A stretch of 64,000 nucleotides of DNA from positions 372,001 through 436,000 of the forward strand of contig NZ_BAWW01000066.1 of NCBI RefSeq assembly GCF_000875975.1, given 5' to 3'. A program made the position numbers and the translations under genes. Under the pieces are notes generated by a model. It was not told the DNA's origin and did not search any database. It saw nothing but the letters and a program-made list of their open reading frames with translations. Of the stretch, positions 16,562-25,799 are shown in pieces. The DNA is from Parachlamydia acanthamoebae. Its GTDB lineage: Bacteria > Chlamydiota > Chlamydiia > Chlamydiales > Parachlamydiaceae. Each line of letters starts with the position of its first letter. The first letter of the stretch is position 1.

Positions 16562-18283
16562 ATGTCTGATATCACTCTTAAATGTGCACAATTAAATCCC
16601 CTTTATGTGGAATCTGCTCTAAAAATACTCCCCCCTGAGCTTTCTAACTTTTTTCGTTCCGATTCCATCAGCCTTTTACGGGAAAAAACCAATCGGATCT
16701 GGCATTTCGTTAAGACCGGGGGCGTTTGGATTAATGAACGCAAAATCGACAGGCTTCTCCTCTTAAACAAATTTGAAATTAAGCCCATTTTCCCCAAAAA
16801 AAGCTATTTTATTCCCCAAACTTATATCTATGGCATTCCGGAGCGTAAAAAATTTCCCGCGTTTCAAACCTTTCAAGTAAAACCTAAAACCACCTTTATC
16901 CCACCTCCTAAACCAAAAGCAGAACCTTTCACATTTGGAACCCCTTTTCCAAGAAATGCGTTTGAAAGGGCTATTGAAGAAAATGATTGTGAGACTTTGC
17001 GCAGATTTCTAGATCAAAAAATCAAGCTGGATGAGGGTTATCCTCCCCTTCTCCGGGCGATTCGGAGAGGAAACGTCGAAGCTGTTAAAATGCTCCTAGA
17101 ATTTAAAGCAAATCCCCGAGCTCGCTATGGAAATTTCTCCATTTACGTCGCAGCGCTGCAGCAGCCGAAGCCCGAGATTATGGAGGCATTGCTTGAGCAC
17201 GGATTTAGATACCAGGATAGGGATGATAAAATAAATGAAGATTTCCGTTTGACCTTACTTGCCAATGCATCGGTAGAAGTCTTGGAGTTATTTATCAAGA
17301 AAGGGTTAAAAGCTGAGTTGGATTCTCCCACAGGAGCTTATCATATCCTCTACTCAGAAAAAAAATTCGACCATCTAGAGGCTTTCCATCAAAATGGGAT
17401 AAAACGTGAAGATTATTCAAATTGGATTAGACAAAAATTTTTAGCTCATCGATTTGATGTCAGTGTGCCTGATCTGAAATTGGAATCCTTTGACCATCAT
17501 CGCACCCTATCAGAAATGTATGAATCGCTTCAGGAATTTTTTAAGCACTTTCCTGGCCACTATACCGAATTGACCAAGGAAGCACGTAATCAAATCCTTT
17601 CTTCGTTTGAATACGCCTCAAAGGAAGATGAATTCGACACTAAAGACCTCCATACGCATCGTCTTTCTCGCTATGAACAAGGAGAGCCTGTCTTAATTCC
17701 GGCTGGCTGGGACACACACGCCATCTACCGCGTGGCTTATAAGCGGCTACTCTTAGAGTGTAATCGTGGGGCCCAATTCGAGGAAGAAACACCAACGGGA
17801 TTGCAAATTCATACTTTTGAAACATTAAAAAAGGAGGATTTAAAACGAGCAAAATGTAAATCATCGCTCAGTGCAGCCCATCAAGCGAGTTCTCTTTTGT
17901 ATCAAAATCTAAAAGCAGAAAAAGTGATCCAATTTAAATATAAAGCTCACAAAAAAGGAATTTGCGCTTGGGCAGGACTCAAAACAGCCTTTAGAGGCAT
18001 CCTATTTGTTTTGATCACAGAAGAACTCCAACGGCAAGGATATTCCATCAATCGGGCGACAAATCAAGCCCAACGCATCGGAAACAAAATTTATAAAACT
18101 TGGTCTAAATGGGATCGTGAACAGGAGCTTTTAAAAGCATTGCGCTACTATGAAGCCCCCGATGCAGCCAAACCCAATCTACCTTTACTTAAGCTCATCA
18201 AAAAGAAGTTTCATGGATCAAAAAAAACAAGAGACTTATTGACTGTTTTAATCAATTCCCCTCAGCTAAAAAAACTAAGCTAA
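16562..18283 (+). CDS. Ankyrin-repeat protein with C-terminal candidate cysteine-protease-like domain (effector candidate)
   Basis: Product of 573 residues in three parts. (1) N-terminal ~75 residues (LKCAQLNPLYVESALKILP, WHFVKTGGVWINERKI) shared with the next gene. (2) Proline-rich linker, then ankyrin repeats from about 135 to 280 (NDCETLRRFLDQ, PPLLRAIRRGNVEAVKMLLE, IMEALLEHG). (3) A C-terminal domain from about 365 shared with the paralogue: LIPAGWDTHAIYRV with His386, ECNRG, and GICAWAGLKTAFRG with Cys468, then KTWSKWDRE. The order His, Asn-Arg-Gly, Cys-x-Trp suggests a permuted papain-like active site; this is inference. No signal peptide, so type III secretion is plausible. Ends 93 bp before the paralogue. 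Confidence 0.8.
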   Translation: MSDITLKCAQLNPLYVESALKILPPELSNFFRSDSISLLREKTNRIWHFVKTGGVWINERKIDRLLLLNKFEIKPIFPKKSYFIPQTYIYGIPERKKFPAFQTFQVKPKTTFIPPPKPKAEPFTFGTPFPRNAFERAIEENDCETLRRFLDQKIKLDEGYPPLLRAIRRGNVEAVKMLLEFKANPRARYGNFSIYVAALQQPKPEIMEALLEHGFRYQDRDDKINEDFRLTLLANASVEVLELFIKKGLKAELDSPTGAYHILYSEKKFDHLEAFHQNGIKREDYSNWIRQKFLAHRFDVSVPDLKLESFDHHRTLSEMYESLQEFFKHFPGHYTELTKEARNQILSSFEYASKEDEFDTKDLHTHRLSRYEQGEPVLIPAGWDTHAIYRVAYKRLLLECNRGAQFEEETPTGLQIHTFETLKKEDLKRAKCKSSLSAAHQASSLLYQNLKAEKVIQFKYKAHKKGICAWAGLKTAFRGILFVLITEELQRQGYSINRATNQAQRIGNKIYKTWSKWDREQELLKALRYYEAPDAAKPNLPLLKLIKKKFHGSKKTRDLLTVLINSPQLKKLS

Positions 18284-18376
18284 ATTAAAATAGACACACA
18301 ACTAAATCCTCCACTATATCTCTTATTAAAATCTTAATAATTAAATGAGATAATACACTGAAATTGGTGAGGTTTT

Positions 18377-20410
18377 ATGTCTATTCCTTCTTTTTATTAT
18401 CATGATTTAAATCCTGTAACAGTTAAGAATCTTTTAAAAGTTAATAAGGAAGAGCTTCCTAAATATTTTTCTTCTGGAAATAAAAAATCATTGGGAGCAA
18501 TTAGAGAACGCTTGTTGGTTAAAATCCATCGTTTAAAGCATCTAATTAAAACTGGAGTTCGCATTAATGATCAGAAGATTTTAAAGGTACGCAAATTATC
18601 TTCCTCGATTATCTCAGCAGAATCGCCTCCCCCATTTCCTGATTTACACCAGTTTATTTCTCATCCTACAACGCCTCCTCCATCTCCCTTGATCAAAAAA
18701 GATGAAAAGTTCGCCCCTTTAGAGCCCATTCGTATCCCTTCGGGAACCTTTTGGACGCCTGAGCAAATCAAAGCCTTTAAATTAGGACTTGACTCCCTCT
18801 CTGTAAATGAATTGCAAATCGCTTTTATACATGCTGTGGGTGAGGGATGTTTAGGAGTCCTCGAACACTTTGCCAATCACGAGTTTGACTTCAATTTCGC
18901 CAATGATGCACATGAAATTCCGCCTTTAAACTTAGCCATTTTGACAAACCATCCAAAAACTGCTCTTTATCTTTTGGATCAAGGTGTTTCTCCCCATCCC
19001 CAGCAAGATTTTTCGCCACTGTTTGACGCTGTAAATTCTAATTATCCCGAAGTTATTTCCATGCTGATCGAAAAAGGAGCATCGCTATCCGAGATCAATG
19101 CATCAGGAGAAAGCTTACTCGAAAGAGCACTTTACCATCGCAGTCATGAGGCATTAGAAGAACTGTTGGCACATGATGCGGACCCCAATGAGAACGCCAT
19201 TCTTTATCAAGCCATCAAATATGAAGATTTAACAGCTGTACAACTTTTATTGCGCTATGGTGCTGATCCAAACATCCTCGCAAATGATATTCCTATTTTT
19301 GCGGCCGCGTTGTCCCTTGATAATCCCGCATTCTTTCGGTCGATGTTTTCTTTCCTTGATCCGGAAATGCCTTCGGAAGCATTCGCTAATCTTTTACTAA
19401 GATATGCCTCACCTGCTGTACTAGAACTTATTCTACAGAACAAAATTGATCCTACACCTTTTGAACTCGATGGAATCTACAACCAATTTTATTTGGCCAA
19501 CCAAGCGTTTTCAACTTCTAAGGGTGAGCATTTAAACGTTTTTCACAGATACGGAGTCGATGTAGAAGAACATCGAGATTGGTTACGACAAACCTTTTTA
19601 ACCCATCGTTTTGGAATCAATTTTCCTTCCCTGTCAAAATCGAGTTCTTTTTTTACGATCCCAGAAATTAAAAAATCGCTCCGCACTTTTTTTCAAGCAT
19701 TGCCATTAAGCGCCTTCCCAGAATTCACCGAGCAAGCCCGCACCAAAATTCTCAAAGCTTTTAACGAAAAATTAGACATCAATTTCTCATCCAACGAGGT
19801 GATCCAACACCGCTTACATCACTACGAAGAAGGTCAAATCATTCTCATCCCGACAGGTTGGAAGGCACATACAACTTACCGCTTTGTATATAAAGGGATC
19901 ATAGCTGAGAGCAACCGAGGAGAGGAAATTGACAGCTCCATTGCATCCGGACTTCAATTAAAAACATTTTCTGGTTCACCACAAAACGTTTTAGGCATCA
20001 CTCCAGTCATGTCTCGCCAAGAAGCCTTACAGTTACAAAATAGACTGTACGAAGAGTTAAATACTCAGGAATTTTTGTCTTTTAAATATCGGCCTCAGAA
20101 AGCAGGAACTTGCACTTGGGCTGGCCTAAAAACAGCTTTTAGAGGGATGCTATTTGTGCTAATTGCAGAGAAACTGCAGGAAAGCCTACCTCATGATCAA
20201 GTTACTTTGAAAGCAGAAGCGATTGCCGATTCAATTTATAAAAAGTGGTCTTCTTGGGACCGCGAACATATTTTGCAAGAAGCCCTAACCTATTATCGAA
20301 CTCCTGGAACAATCAAACCCAATAAAGTTTTGCTTAAAGCCATCGACAAAAAATTCAAAGGACCTAAATCTACAAAGCATTTACTTAAAAAAGTCATCCA
20401 TCAAAAATAA
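18377..20410 (+). CDS. Ankyrin-repeat protein, paralogue of the upstream gene, same C-terminal domain (effector candidate)
   Basis: Product of 677 residues. N-terminal domain (YYHDLNPVTVKNLLKV, LIKTGVRINDQKI), Pro-rich linker with PTTPPPSP, then about seven ankyrin repeats at 150-350 (PPLNLAILTNHPKTALYLLDQG, FDAVNSNYPEVISMLIEKG, ESLLERALYHRSHEALEELLAHDADPN, LYQAIKYEDLTAVQLLLRYGADPN). The C-terminal domain (about 465-677) matches the neighbour: LIPTGWKAHTTYRFVYK with His498, ESNRG, GTCTWAGLKTAFRGMLFVLI with Cys579, and KKWSSWDRE. The His-to-Cys distance is 81 residues here and 82 in the neighbour. Start has GAGG five bases upstream. Ankyrin repeats usually bind host proteins; the C-terminal part may be enzymatic. 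Confidence 0.82.
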   Translation: MSIPSFYYHDLNPVTVKNLLKVNKEELPKYFSSGNKKSLGAIRERLLVKIHRLKHLIKTGVRINDQKILKVRKLSSSIISAESPPPFPDLHQFISHPTTPPPSPLIKKDEKFAPLEPIRIPSGTFWTPEQIKAFKLGLDSLSVNELQIAFIHAVGEGCLGVLEHFANHEFDFNFANDAHEIPPLNLAILTNHPKTALYLLDQGVSPHPQQDFSPLFDAVNSNYPEVISMLIEKGASLSEINASGESLLERALYHRSHEALEELLAHDADPNENAILYQAIKYEDLTAVQLLLRYGADPNILANDIPIFAAALSLDNPAFFRSMFSFLDPEMPSEAFANLLLRYASPAVLELILQNKIDPTPFELDGIYNQFYLANQAFSTSKGEHLNVFHRYGVDVEEHRDWLRQTFLTHRFGINFPSLSKSSSFFTIPEIKKSLRTFFQALPLSAFPEFTEQARTKILKAFNEKLDINFSSNEVIQHRLHHYEEGQIILIPTGWKAHTTYRFVYKGIIAESNRGEEIDSSIASGLQLKTFSGSPQNVLGITPVMSRQEALQLQNRLYEELNTQEFLSFKYRPQKAGTCTWAGLKTAFRGMLFVLIAEKLQESLPHDQVTLKAEAIADSIYKKWSSWDREHILQEALTYYRTPGTIKPNKVLLKAIDKKFKGPKSTKHLLKKVIHQK

Positions 20411-20419
20411 TAAAGTTGC

Positions 20420-20714
20420 ATGTCTCTATTTGCGGTTCATTTTCACAATTTGGATCCTGTAAAAGTTCAAGAAGTTCTCATAACAAAAAAAGAAAAACTT
20501 CATATACTTCCTAAATCCTAATTAAAGATAAGCAAATACGGTCTTCTTGAGATCGAGAACAAGCTCTTCTCATAGCTTTAGACATTACCAATCAATCGAA
20601 GGTCTCTCCCCTAATCAAGCGTTATTGACAGAAATCGCAAACAAATTTAAAGGATCCGAAGAAACAAAACAAAAGCTTAGCTCTGTTCTAAAAATGCTCG
20701 GTAACATATCATAA
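20420..20714 (+). pseudogene. Third ankyrin-family paralogue, reduced to its two ends
   Basis: It begins with ATG at 20420 and FHNLDPVKVQEVL, matching the N-terminal domain of the two genes upstream (YHDLNPVTVKNLL), and stops after 33 codons. About 40 bp on, DREQALLIAL matches the DREHILQEAL of the C-terminal domain. In another frame GLSPNQALLTEIANKFKGSEETKQKL matches the final GTIKPNKVLLKAIDKKFKGPKSTKHL, ending at TAA 20712-20714. The linker, ankyrin repeats and candidate catalytic core are deleted. So the cluster once held at least three copies. Confidence 0.8.
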
Positions 20715-20742
20715 AGGGTATTTTTAAATTAAGGAAATTTTT

Positions 20743-22218
20743 ATGGCTGAAATCAATACAATTCAAACTTTTTTTTCAGAATCTCACTGGAAAAAACCTT
20801 TTAAGGTAAAGTCCGAGCTTAAATTGGCAGATGGCACAACACGCACCATAACTGATAGATTCAGTAAAAAACAAAGAGCGACGTTCATTACTCTGGCAAT
20901 CGCGACCTTACTGCCTTCACTAGGACTCAATATTTTAGTCCTCATGCTAACCTTAGCCTATTTAAAACAGAAAAAAATTCACAAATTAGAATCCTCTGAC
21001 TTTCCAAATATGCCCAACCCTTACAAAACAAAATCTCTTTTGCCTGATCCAGGACCTCTTCCCCTTCCACCCCCTTCAGGTATTCGAGTGGGCTCACCCA
21101 ATGTGGGAAATACCTGCTGGTTAAATGCGGTTTTAAAAATGCTCGCATGTGATCCAAATTTTGATGGCCTCTATGATCAACAGGAATTCCCTAAAGCAAC
21201 TTTTGCACTTGAGGGAATGCGTCCCTGGAAAAGAAAGTGTTTAATTGCAAATGAGACAAAAAAAATTCAAGAATTTCAGCGCACCTTGAAAGTTGTCATT
21301 TATCAACTTCGTACGCAATCTGAAGGAGTTATTGATCGAGATCTTTGCTTGCGCTTGGTGAAAGCCCTTCCCATTTTAATGCCTAATGTGATGGATATTT
21401 TGGAATTTAACCAACAAGAAGCGGCTGAGGCAATAAGTTTAATTCAAAGTCGTTTTGGATGGCCCAACACAGCTGGAATCAATCATGATAACCCTACCGA
21501 TGAAACAAAAAATAACTTTCTTCGCACACTTAACCTTTACGAACCTCAAGAGGATGGTGTGATTAAATATGCTCATGCAAAAGAATTTGACACACAGACA
21601 ATTTCGCTCACTTTTACGGCAGAAACTGCTGACAAAGAAGAACCCATCGACATTGGAAATTACTACCAAAATGAGCATGAAAGTTCAATCCCTTCTTTTT
21701 CCGATTTTGATTTGCAAACTCTCGAAGATAGAGTGGCTGAGAAGCAATATTTGATTAAGCAAATGCTCGTTAATATCCCCCAGCACCTTTACGTGAACAT
21801 TCAAAGAAATGTTTTAACGGAAGAAGGGGTGAAAAAGAATTGTCGCCCAATTGAGTTGGACTCGGAAGGACGGTTGATACTCATTGAAAACGACCTCCAA
21901 CAGGTGGGAATTATTAAAGAAAATCATTCGCTTTCCATTAGTCCTAAATACGCCTGTGCTTTCGAAGTCGCCACCGCCATTGTCCATGAAGGCGATGAAA
22001 ACGAAGGACACTATATCTGCATCGAGAAAACACCCGAAGGAAAGTATTATCGTCACGATGACAGTTCCGTCACAGAACGCTCACCTGAGGAAGCTTTGGA
22101 GTCTTGTGCAGCGGCAACCTATCTAGGCTTGCGACTTCTCCAAAAACTCCCTCTTGATGAAGCACAAATTTCAAGTATTTTAACCAGTGGGCAAATTGTT
22201 CCGGCTATCACCCTTTAA
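20743..22218 (+). CDS. Membrane-anchored ubiquitin-specific protease (USP/C19-like deubiquitinase), effector candidate
   Basis: Product of 491 residues. Residues 46-74 form two adjacent hydrophobic helices (FITLAIATLLPSLGLNILVLML), followed by a Pro-rich linker (PDPGPLPLPPPSG) and a USP catalytic domain. Cys box: VGNTCWLNAVLKML with nucleophile Cys125. His box: EGDENEGHYICIEK with His423, then KYYRHDDSSVT with Asp440 in the third-residue position. NQQEAAEAISLI matches the USP QQDAxE motif. USP domains are of eukaryotic type and cleave ubiquitin chains; the topology (N-terminal TM plus Pro-rich linker plus protease) parallels the chlamydial ChlaDub proteins, although those are of another protease clan. 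Good AAGGA site before ATG. Placed next to ankyrin proteins, so a host-directed role is likely. Confidence 0.85.
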   Translation: MAEINTIQTFFSESHWKKPFKVKSELKLADGTTRTITDRFSKKQRATFITLAIATLLPSLGLNILVLMLTLAYLKQKKIHKLESSDFPNMPNPYKTKSLLPDPGPLPLPPPSGIRVGSPNVGNTCWLNAVLKMLACDPNFDGLYDQQEFPKATFALEGMRPWKRKCLIANETKKIQEFQRTLKVVIYQLRTQSEGVIDRDLCLRLVKALPILMPNVMDILEFNQQEAAEAISLIQSRFGWPNTAGINHDNPTDETKNNFLRTLNLYEPQEDGVIKYAHAKEFDTQTISLTFTAETADKEEPIDIGNYYQNEHESSIPSFSDFDLQTLEDRVAEKQYLIKQMLVNIPQHLYVNIQRNVLTEEGVKKNCRPIELDSEGRLILIENDLQQVGIIKENHSLSISPKYACAFEVATAIVHEGDENEGHYICIEKTPEGKYYRHDDSSVTERSPEEALESCAAATYLGLRLLQKLPLDEAQISSILTSGQIVPAITL

Positions 22219-22227
22219 ACGACACTT

Positions 22228-22262
22228 GCCGAAAGCCATTCATTTGGCTTTCGGCTCTTTTT
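22228..22262. terminator. Rho-independent terminator between the USP gene and the M16 protease gene
   Basis: GCCGAAAGCCA, a six-base loop, then TGGCTTTCGGC gives an 11-bp perfect stem followed by TCTTTTT on the + strand. The two flanking genes converge. The T tract follows the stem on the + side, so it mainly ends the USP transcript; it may also act on the other strand. Confidence 0.88.
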
Positions 22263-22264
22263 CC

Positions 22265-25204
22265 TTATAGCGCCGGATTAAAAGGCGTATAAGTGCTGAG
22301 TTGTTTCAGCTCTCCGATAGAACGCATAGGCGCATAATCTAAAATATTCCCGTCCGGTTGAGAGCCTTTTAGCAAGATTCCCAAGCGTCTCTTATTTTTT
22401 TTGTTTAACACAGAGTCCGCATATTCTAGACAATCTTCATAGGTAATGGTCTTTAACGCATGAATCCTTTTGTCAAGCCACTGAAAATCAGCATGGTAAT
22501 CTGTCACCATGAGCCGCAATACTTTTCCCATCTCAACAAGACTTTTGGGGGGTTCTTGCAAAACAGCCAAAAGGGAAGACTTAATAGCTAAAAATTGCTC
22601 TTCACGCAACTCAGATCTTCTTAACTCTTGTAAAAAGCTTTCAATAAACAACTCAAAGCGTGCTAATAAATCTCTTGGATTATGAGTGTTGGATTGCACA
22701 GCAAAAAGATTAAATAGATGTTGCTTGATTTCTTCGGCGGAAGAAAAGACAATATAACCTGTTTGCTGCTTGGTGCGCAGGGTTGAAAAGAAAGGATCTT
22801 TCATGGCTTGCATCAAAATTTGTTGAGCCGCCCGCGCCGTAAACGAAAAGGGTTCACTTTCAATCGCCAAGATCACCGCATTCCCTTGTGATTTTGTTTT
22901 GCAATCCACATAGAACGGACCACCTTCATTTGGCATGACCATCACTTCAATTTCGGGCCTCTCACTCTTTGGATAAACTTTGCCGGCAAATTGATCCATA
23001 ACGAGTGATGTACACTTTTCAGCTTCTTGTGTGGACATGTTTCCGTACAAAACGCCTTCAATATAAGCCTGTTCAAAAAGCTTCTTCCGATACGTGCTAA
23101 ATTGGTCGTAGGTGACTTTTCGGATGGCCAAAGCTTTTTGCTTTTCTGTCGTAAATCTTTTATATATGGCATCCCTTAACCATTCAGAGGCTTGCTTAAT
23201 CGGCATTTCTTGATTGAAATTCAAATATTGCCGCAAGAGGATGTCTTTATAGAGATTAAAGTCTTCTTTGGTTAGCTCTTCATTTTTCAATGCAGAGAGA
23301 ATTGTTTCAAACAACATTAAAGCATTTTCATTATAGCCATCCAAAGACACCGAAATTCCATTGAGCTCTTGACTAACGGAATAATTAAGTCCGGCTAACT
23401 TTGCAGTATAGCTCAGTTGGCTTAATGCTTCTACGACCCCTTTAACAACCAAATCGGCCATTACAATTTTTAATGGATCATCCGCCATCACTTCAGGGGT
23501 GCGAAATTGAAAAAACCAGTAGACCTTAGGTTCTTGATAACGTTTATCTGGTGCAAAATAGATGGTTGCGGTGTCGTTATCGATAATCTTTGTCGGCTGA
23601 GGAAGATACCCTAGATCCTGTACTTCTGTTTTAGGATATTTGATTTCTAAATGTGTTGGAACAAAAGGATTGGGTCCTGGAATATCTATGGATGGGTGAG
23701 GTTCTGCGGTTTTCCATTTTTTCAAAATATCTTCCGGGATCGGACGTATAGCAAAGGAGGTTCCCAACCATTTTTCTTTTTGATCTGGCTGCACTTTTGA
23801 CTCTTGTGGCGACGCAGTAACCTCTATCTCACAATTTTCAGGCGTTAAAGCACTTAAAAATTCTTGGATTAGTTGAGGTTGATAGGAAGTAATGATCTGA
23901 GTCTTCTCTGGATAAGTTTCTAATGGTTCATTGACGATCCATCGAATTTGTTTCATTAAATCAAAAAACTCATCCTCCCGCGATTGGTATTGGTAATCCA
24001 ACGTTTCAGAGCGTTTTAATTCATTAAAGACATATTCGGGAACCCCCTTTTTCTTTAGATTGGCAATGGCTTGAAAACAGCGCAAAATGACTGTATTGAC
24101 TTCCTGCAAGCCTTCTTGAGTTAGATCAACTTCAAGATAAAACTCGTATAATTTTTCTCCTGATTTGGCTCCCCCGCAACGCAATCCTTCTGCAAGCTTC
24201 TCCCTTTTTAATTGTGCTAAAAGGCTTTCTTTCCCTTCATGACCCAAAATAAAGCATAAAATATCATCGGGCTTCCCATCTTGCATTTCAGCAAATTTAG
24301 CGGGCATTTCCCAAATCAAAGTCACGGAACGTAAATTTTTTAGAGGTTCGATATAAGCGATTTTCCCTCGATTTTCCGCAGAAAAAGCGGGCATTGTTGT
24401 GCTAAACTGGGTTTTATGAGTATTTGGAATATCTGCGAAATCTTGCACAACAAGCTGTGTAAGCTTCTCAAGGGATTGATTCGAATAGATGATAAGCTTC
24501 ATTAGGTTTGCACTATAATGGGTCTGATACCAAGCCACTAAGGTTTCCTGCGAGACTTTATTTAAAGTGTCACTATTACCCATATTAAATCCTGCATTGG
24601 GATGATTAGGATTTTGCAAGGTCTTGTGCACGAATAAAGCACGAAAGTCATCATTTTCTAAATTTTTGGCATACTCTTGATCGATGGCCATTAATTCACG
24701 ATCGACTCCAGATGGATTAAAAAGCGGTTCTTTAAAAAACTGCGCAAAACGATCTAAGGCTTGATCAAAAGCAGGATTGTTAATCGTAAATAAATAACTG
24801 GTGGCACTGTTGGCTGTAAACGCATTGGATGTCCCTCCATTTTCACTCACAAAACTGCTATATTCAGATTCAATCGGATATTTTTTTGTGCCTAAAAATA
24901 GCATGTGCTCCAAGAAATGCGCAATTCCTGGATATTCTTTAGGGTCTTCCCAACTTCCCACTTTTACACTTAAAGCGGCACCAGACTTTTCGGCTAAAGG
25001 ATCGGAGATAAGATAGGCCTCTAAACCATTTTTTAAACGGATTTTTAATGTTTTTCTCCCTGAAAATGCAGGAGTCAAAATCGGAATTTTAGCCTGATCT
25101 TGTACCACTGTATAAGAAGCGGAATCCTCTTCACATAACAGACATGACGACCATCCAAAAATTCCAAGAACCAACAAACCTTTGACGCACCAATTATTCC
25201 ACAT
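22265..25204 (-). CDS. Secreted M16 family zinc metallopeptidase (insulinase/pitrilysin type)
   Basis: Product of 979 residues with a signal peptide (about 1-24, LLVLGIFGWSSCLLC; a lipobox-like Cys is present). The inverted zinc motif is complete: His96-Phe-Leu-Glu99-His100, with the third ligand Glu177 at the family spacing. Four M16 domains fit the length (pitrilysin ~960). GGTSNAFTANSATSYLF near 123-140 is the usual substrate-binding region. Degrades peptides in the periplasm or outside. Start has AAGGTG upstream. Flanked downstream by the bidirectional hairpin. Confidence 0.92.
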   Translation of the reverse strand: MWNNWCVKGLLVLGIFGWSSCLLCEEDSASYTVVQDQAKIPILTPAFSGRKTLKIRLKNGLEAYLISDPLAEKSGAALSVKVGSWEDPKEYPGIAHFLEHMLFLGTKKYPIESEYSSFVSENGGTSNAFTANSATSYLFTINNPAFDQALDRFAQFFKEPLFNPSGVDRELMAIDQEYAKNLENDDFRALFVHKTLQNPNHPNAGFNMGNSDTLNKVSQETLVAWYQTHYSANLMKLIIYSNQSLEKLTQLVVQDFADIPNTHKTQFSTTMPAFSAENRGKIAYIEPLKNLRSVTLIWEMPAKFAEMQDGKPDDILCFILGHEGKESLLAQLKREKLAEGLRCGGAKSGEKLYEFYLEVDLTQEGLQEVNTVILRCFQAIANLKKKGVPEYVFNELKRSETLDYQYQSREDEFFDLMKQIRWIVNEPLETYPEKTQIITSYQPQLIQEFLSALTPENCEIEVTASPQESKVQPDQKEKWLGTSFAIRPIPEDILKKWKTAEPHPSIDIPGPNPFVPTHLEIKYPKTEVQDLGYLPQPTKIIDNDTATIYFAPDKRYQEPKVYWFFQFRTPEVMADDPLKIVMADLVVKGVVEALSQLSYTAKLAGLNYSVSQELNGISVSLDGYNENALMLFETILSALKNEELTKEDFNLYKDILLRQYLNFNQEMPIKQASEWLRDAIYKRFTTEKQKALAIRKVTYDQFSTYRKKLFEQAYIEGVLYGNMSTQEAEKCTSLVMDQFAGKVYPKSERPEIEVMVMPNEGGPFYVDCKTKSQGNAVILAIESEPFSFTARAAQQILMQAMKDPFFSTLRTKQQTGYIVFSSAEEIKQHLFNLFAVQSNTHNPRDLLARFELFIESFLQELRRSELREEQFLAIKSSLLAVLQEPPKSLVEMGKVLRLMVTDYHADFQWLDKRIHALKTITYEDCLEYADSVLNKKNKRRLGILLKGSQPDGNILDYAPMRSIGELKQLSTYTPFNPAL

Positions 25205-25799
25205 GATTCACCTTGCCTCTTTGCGTTAAAAAACCCCTATTTTCTAGCGTTTTCACATAACTCTCAAGCAAAAGGAGCAGAGGATGCAAATTTTATTTTT
25301 TTTAACATAGAAAATCAAATTTTTTATTTTAATCATCTCTTTATCATACAATCTTTCACAACTGATCAGACAATTATTTCTTTTTTTTGGTTGATTTAAA
25401 TTTTTGATTTTGGTTTTCTTTTCCGCATGAAATGTTTGCTTTCTTGAAACCTTATTTGATGTAAGAAAGTTTTGATGAATAAAGTTGGAAGTGAAAAACT
25501 TTCTTTCCACCTTCATCAAAAAGTTTGAGCTATAAACCAAGAAGACAGAAGAATTAATAAAATTTATCGTCTTTAAATACATTTACTTATAGTCGATTTT
25601 AATTTCACAAGTCAAATAAATTAAAATAAAAACATACATTTCATTTTTGATATTTCTTTTATAAAATTTGATGATTATTTATTAAGTTTAAATTGGAGAA
25701 ATTTTTTATTGATTGAATTTGAAAACCTTGGTAATTTTGATCTCGCGTCATTTGCTTTTTATGAATTTGGCTTGAGATGAATATAACCAAAAGGTTTTT
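25205..25799. other. AT-rich intergenic region upstream of queD
   Basis: Nearly 600 bases without a convincing gene; long open stretches are of low complexity (Lys/Asn/Phe) and have no ribosome site. An imperfect inverted repeat lies at 25467-25526 with 13-bp arms (TTTTGATGAA against TTCATCAAAA). It must hold the promoters of the divergent M16 protease and queD genes. No known riboswitch core (e.g. preQ1) could be recognised by eye. Confidence 0.4.

Noticed and set aside
25253-25582. 109-codon minus-strand frame upstream of queD
   Set aside because: Low-complexity Lys/Asn/Phe composition, no ribosome site and no recognisable motif; expected by chance in AT-rich DNA.
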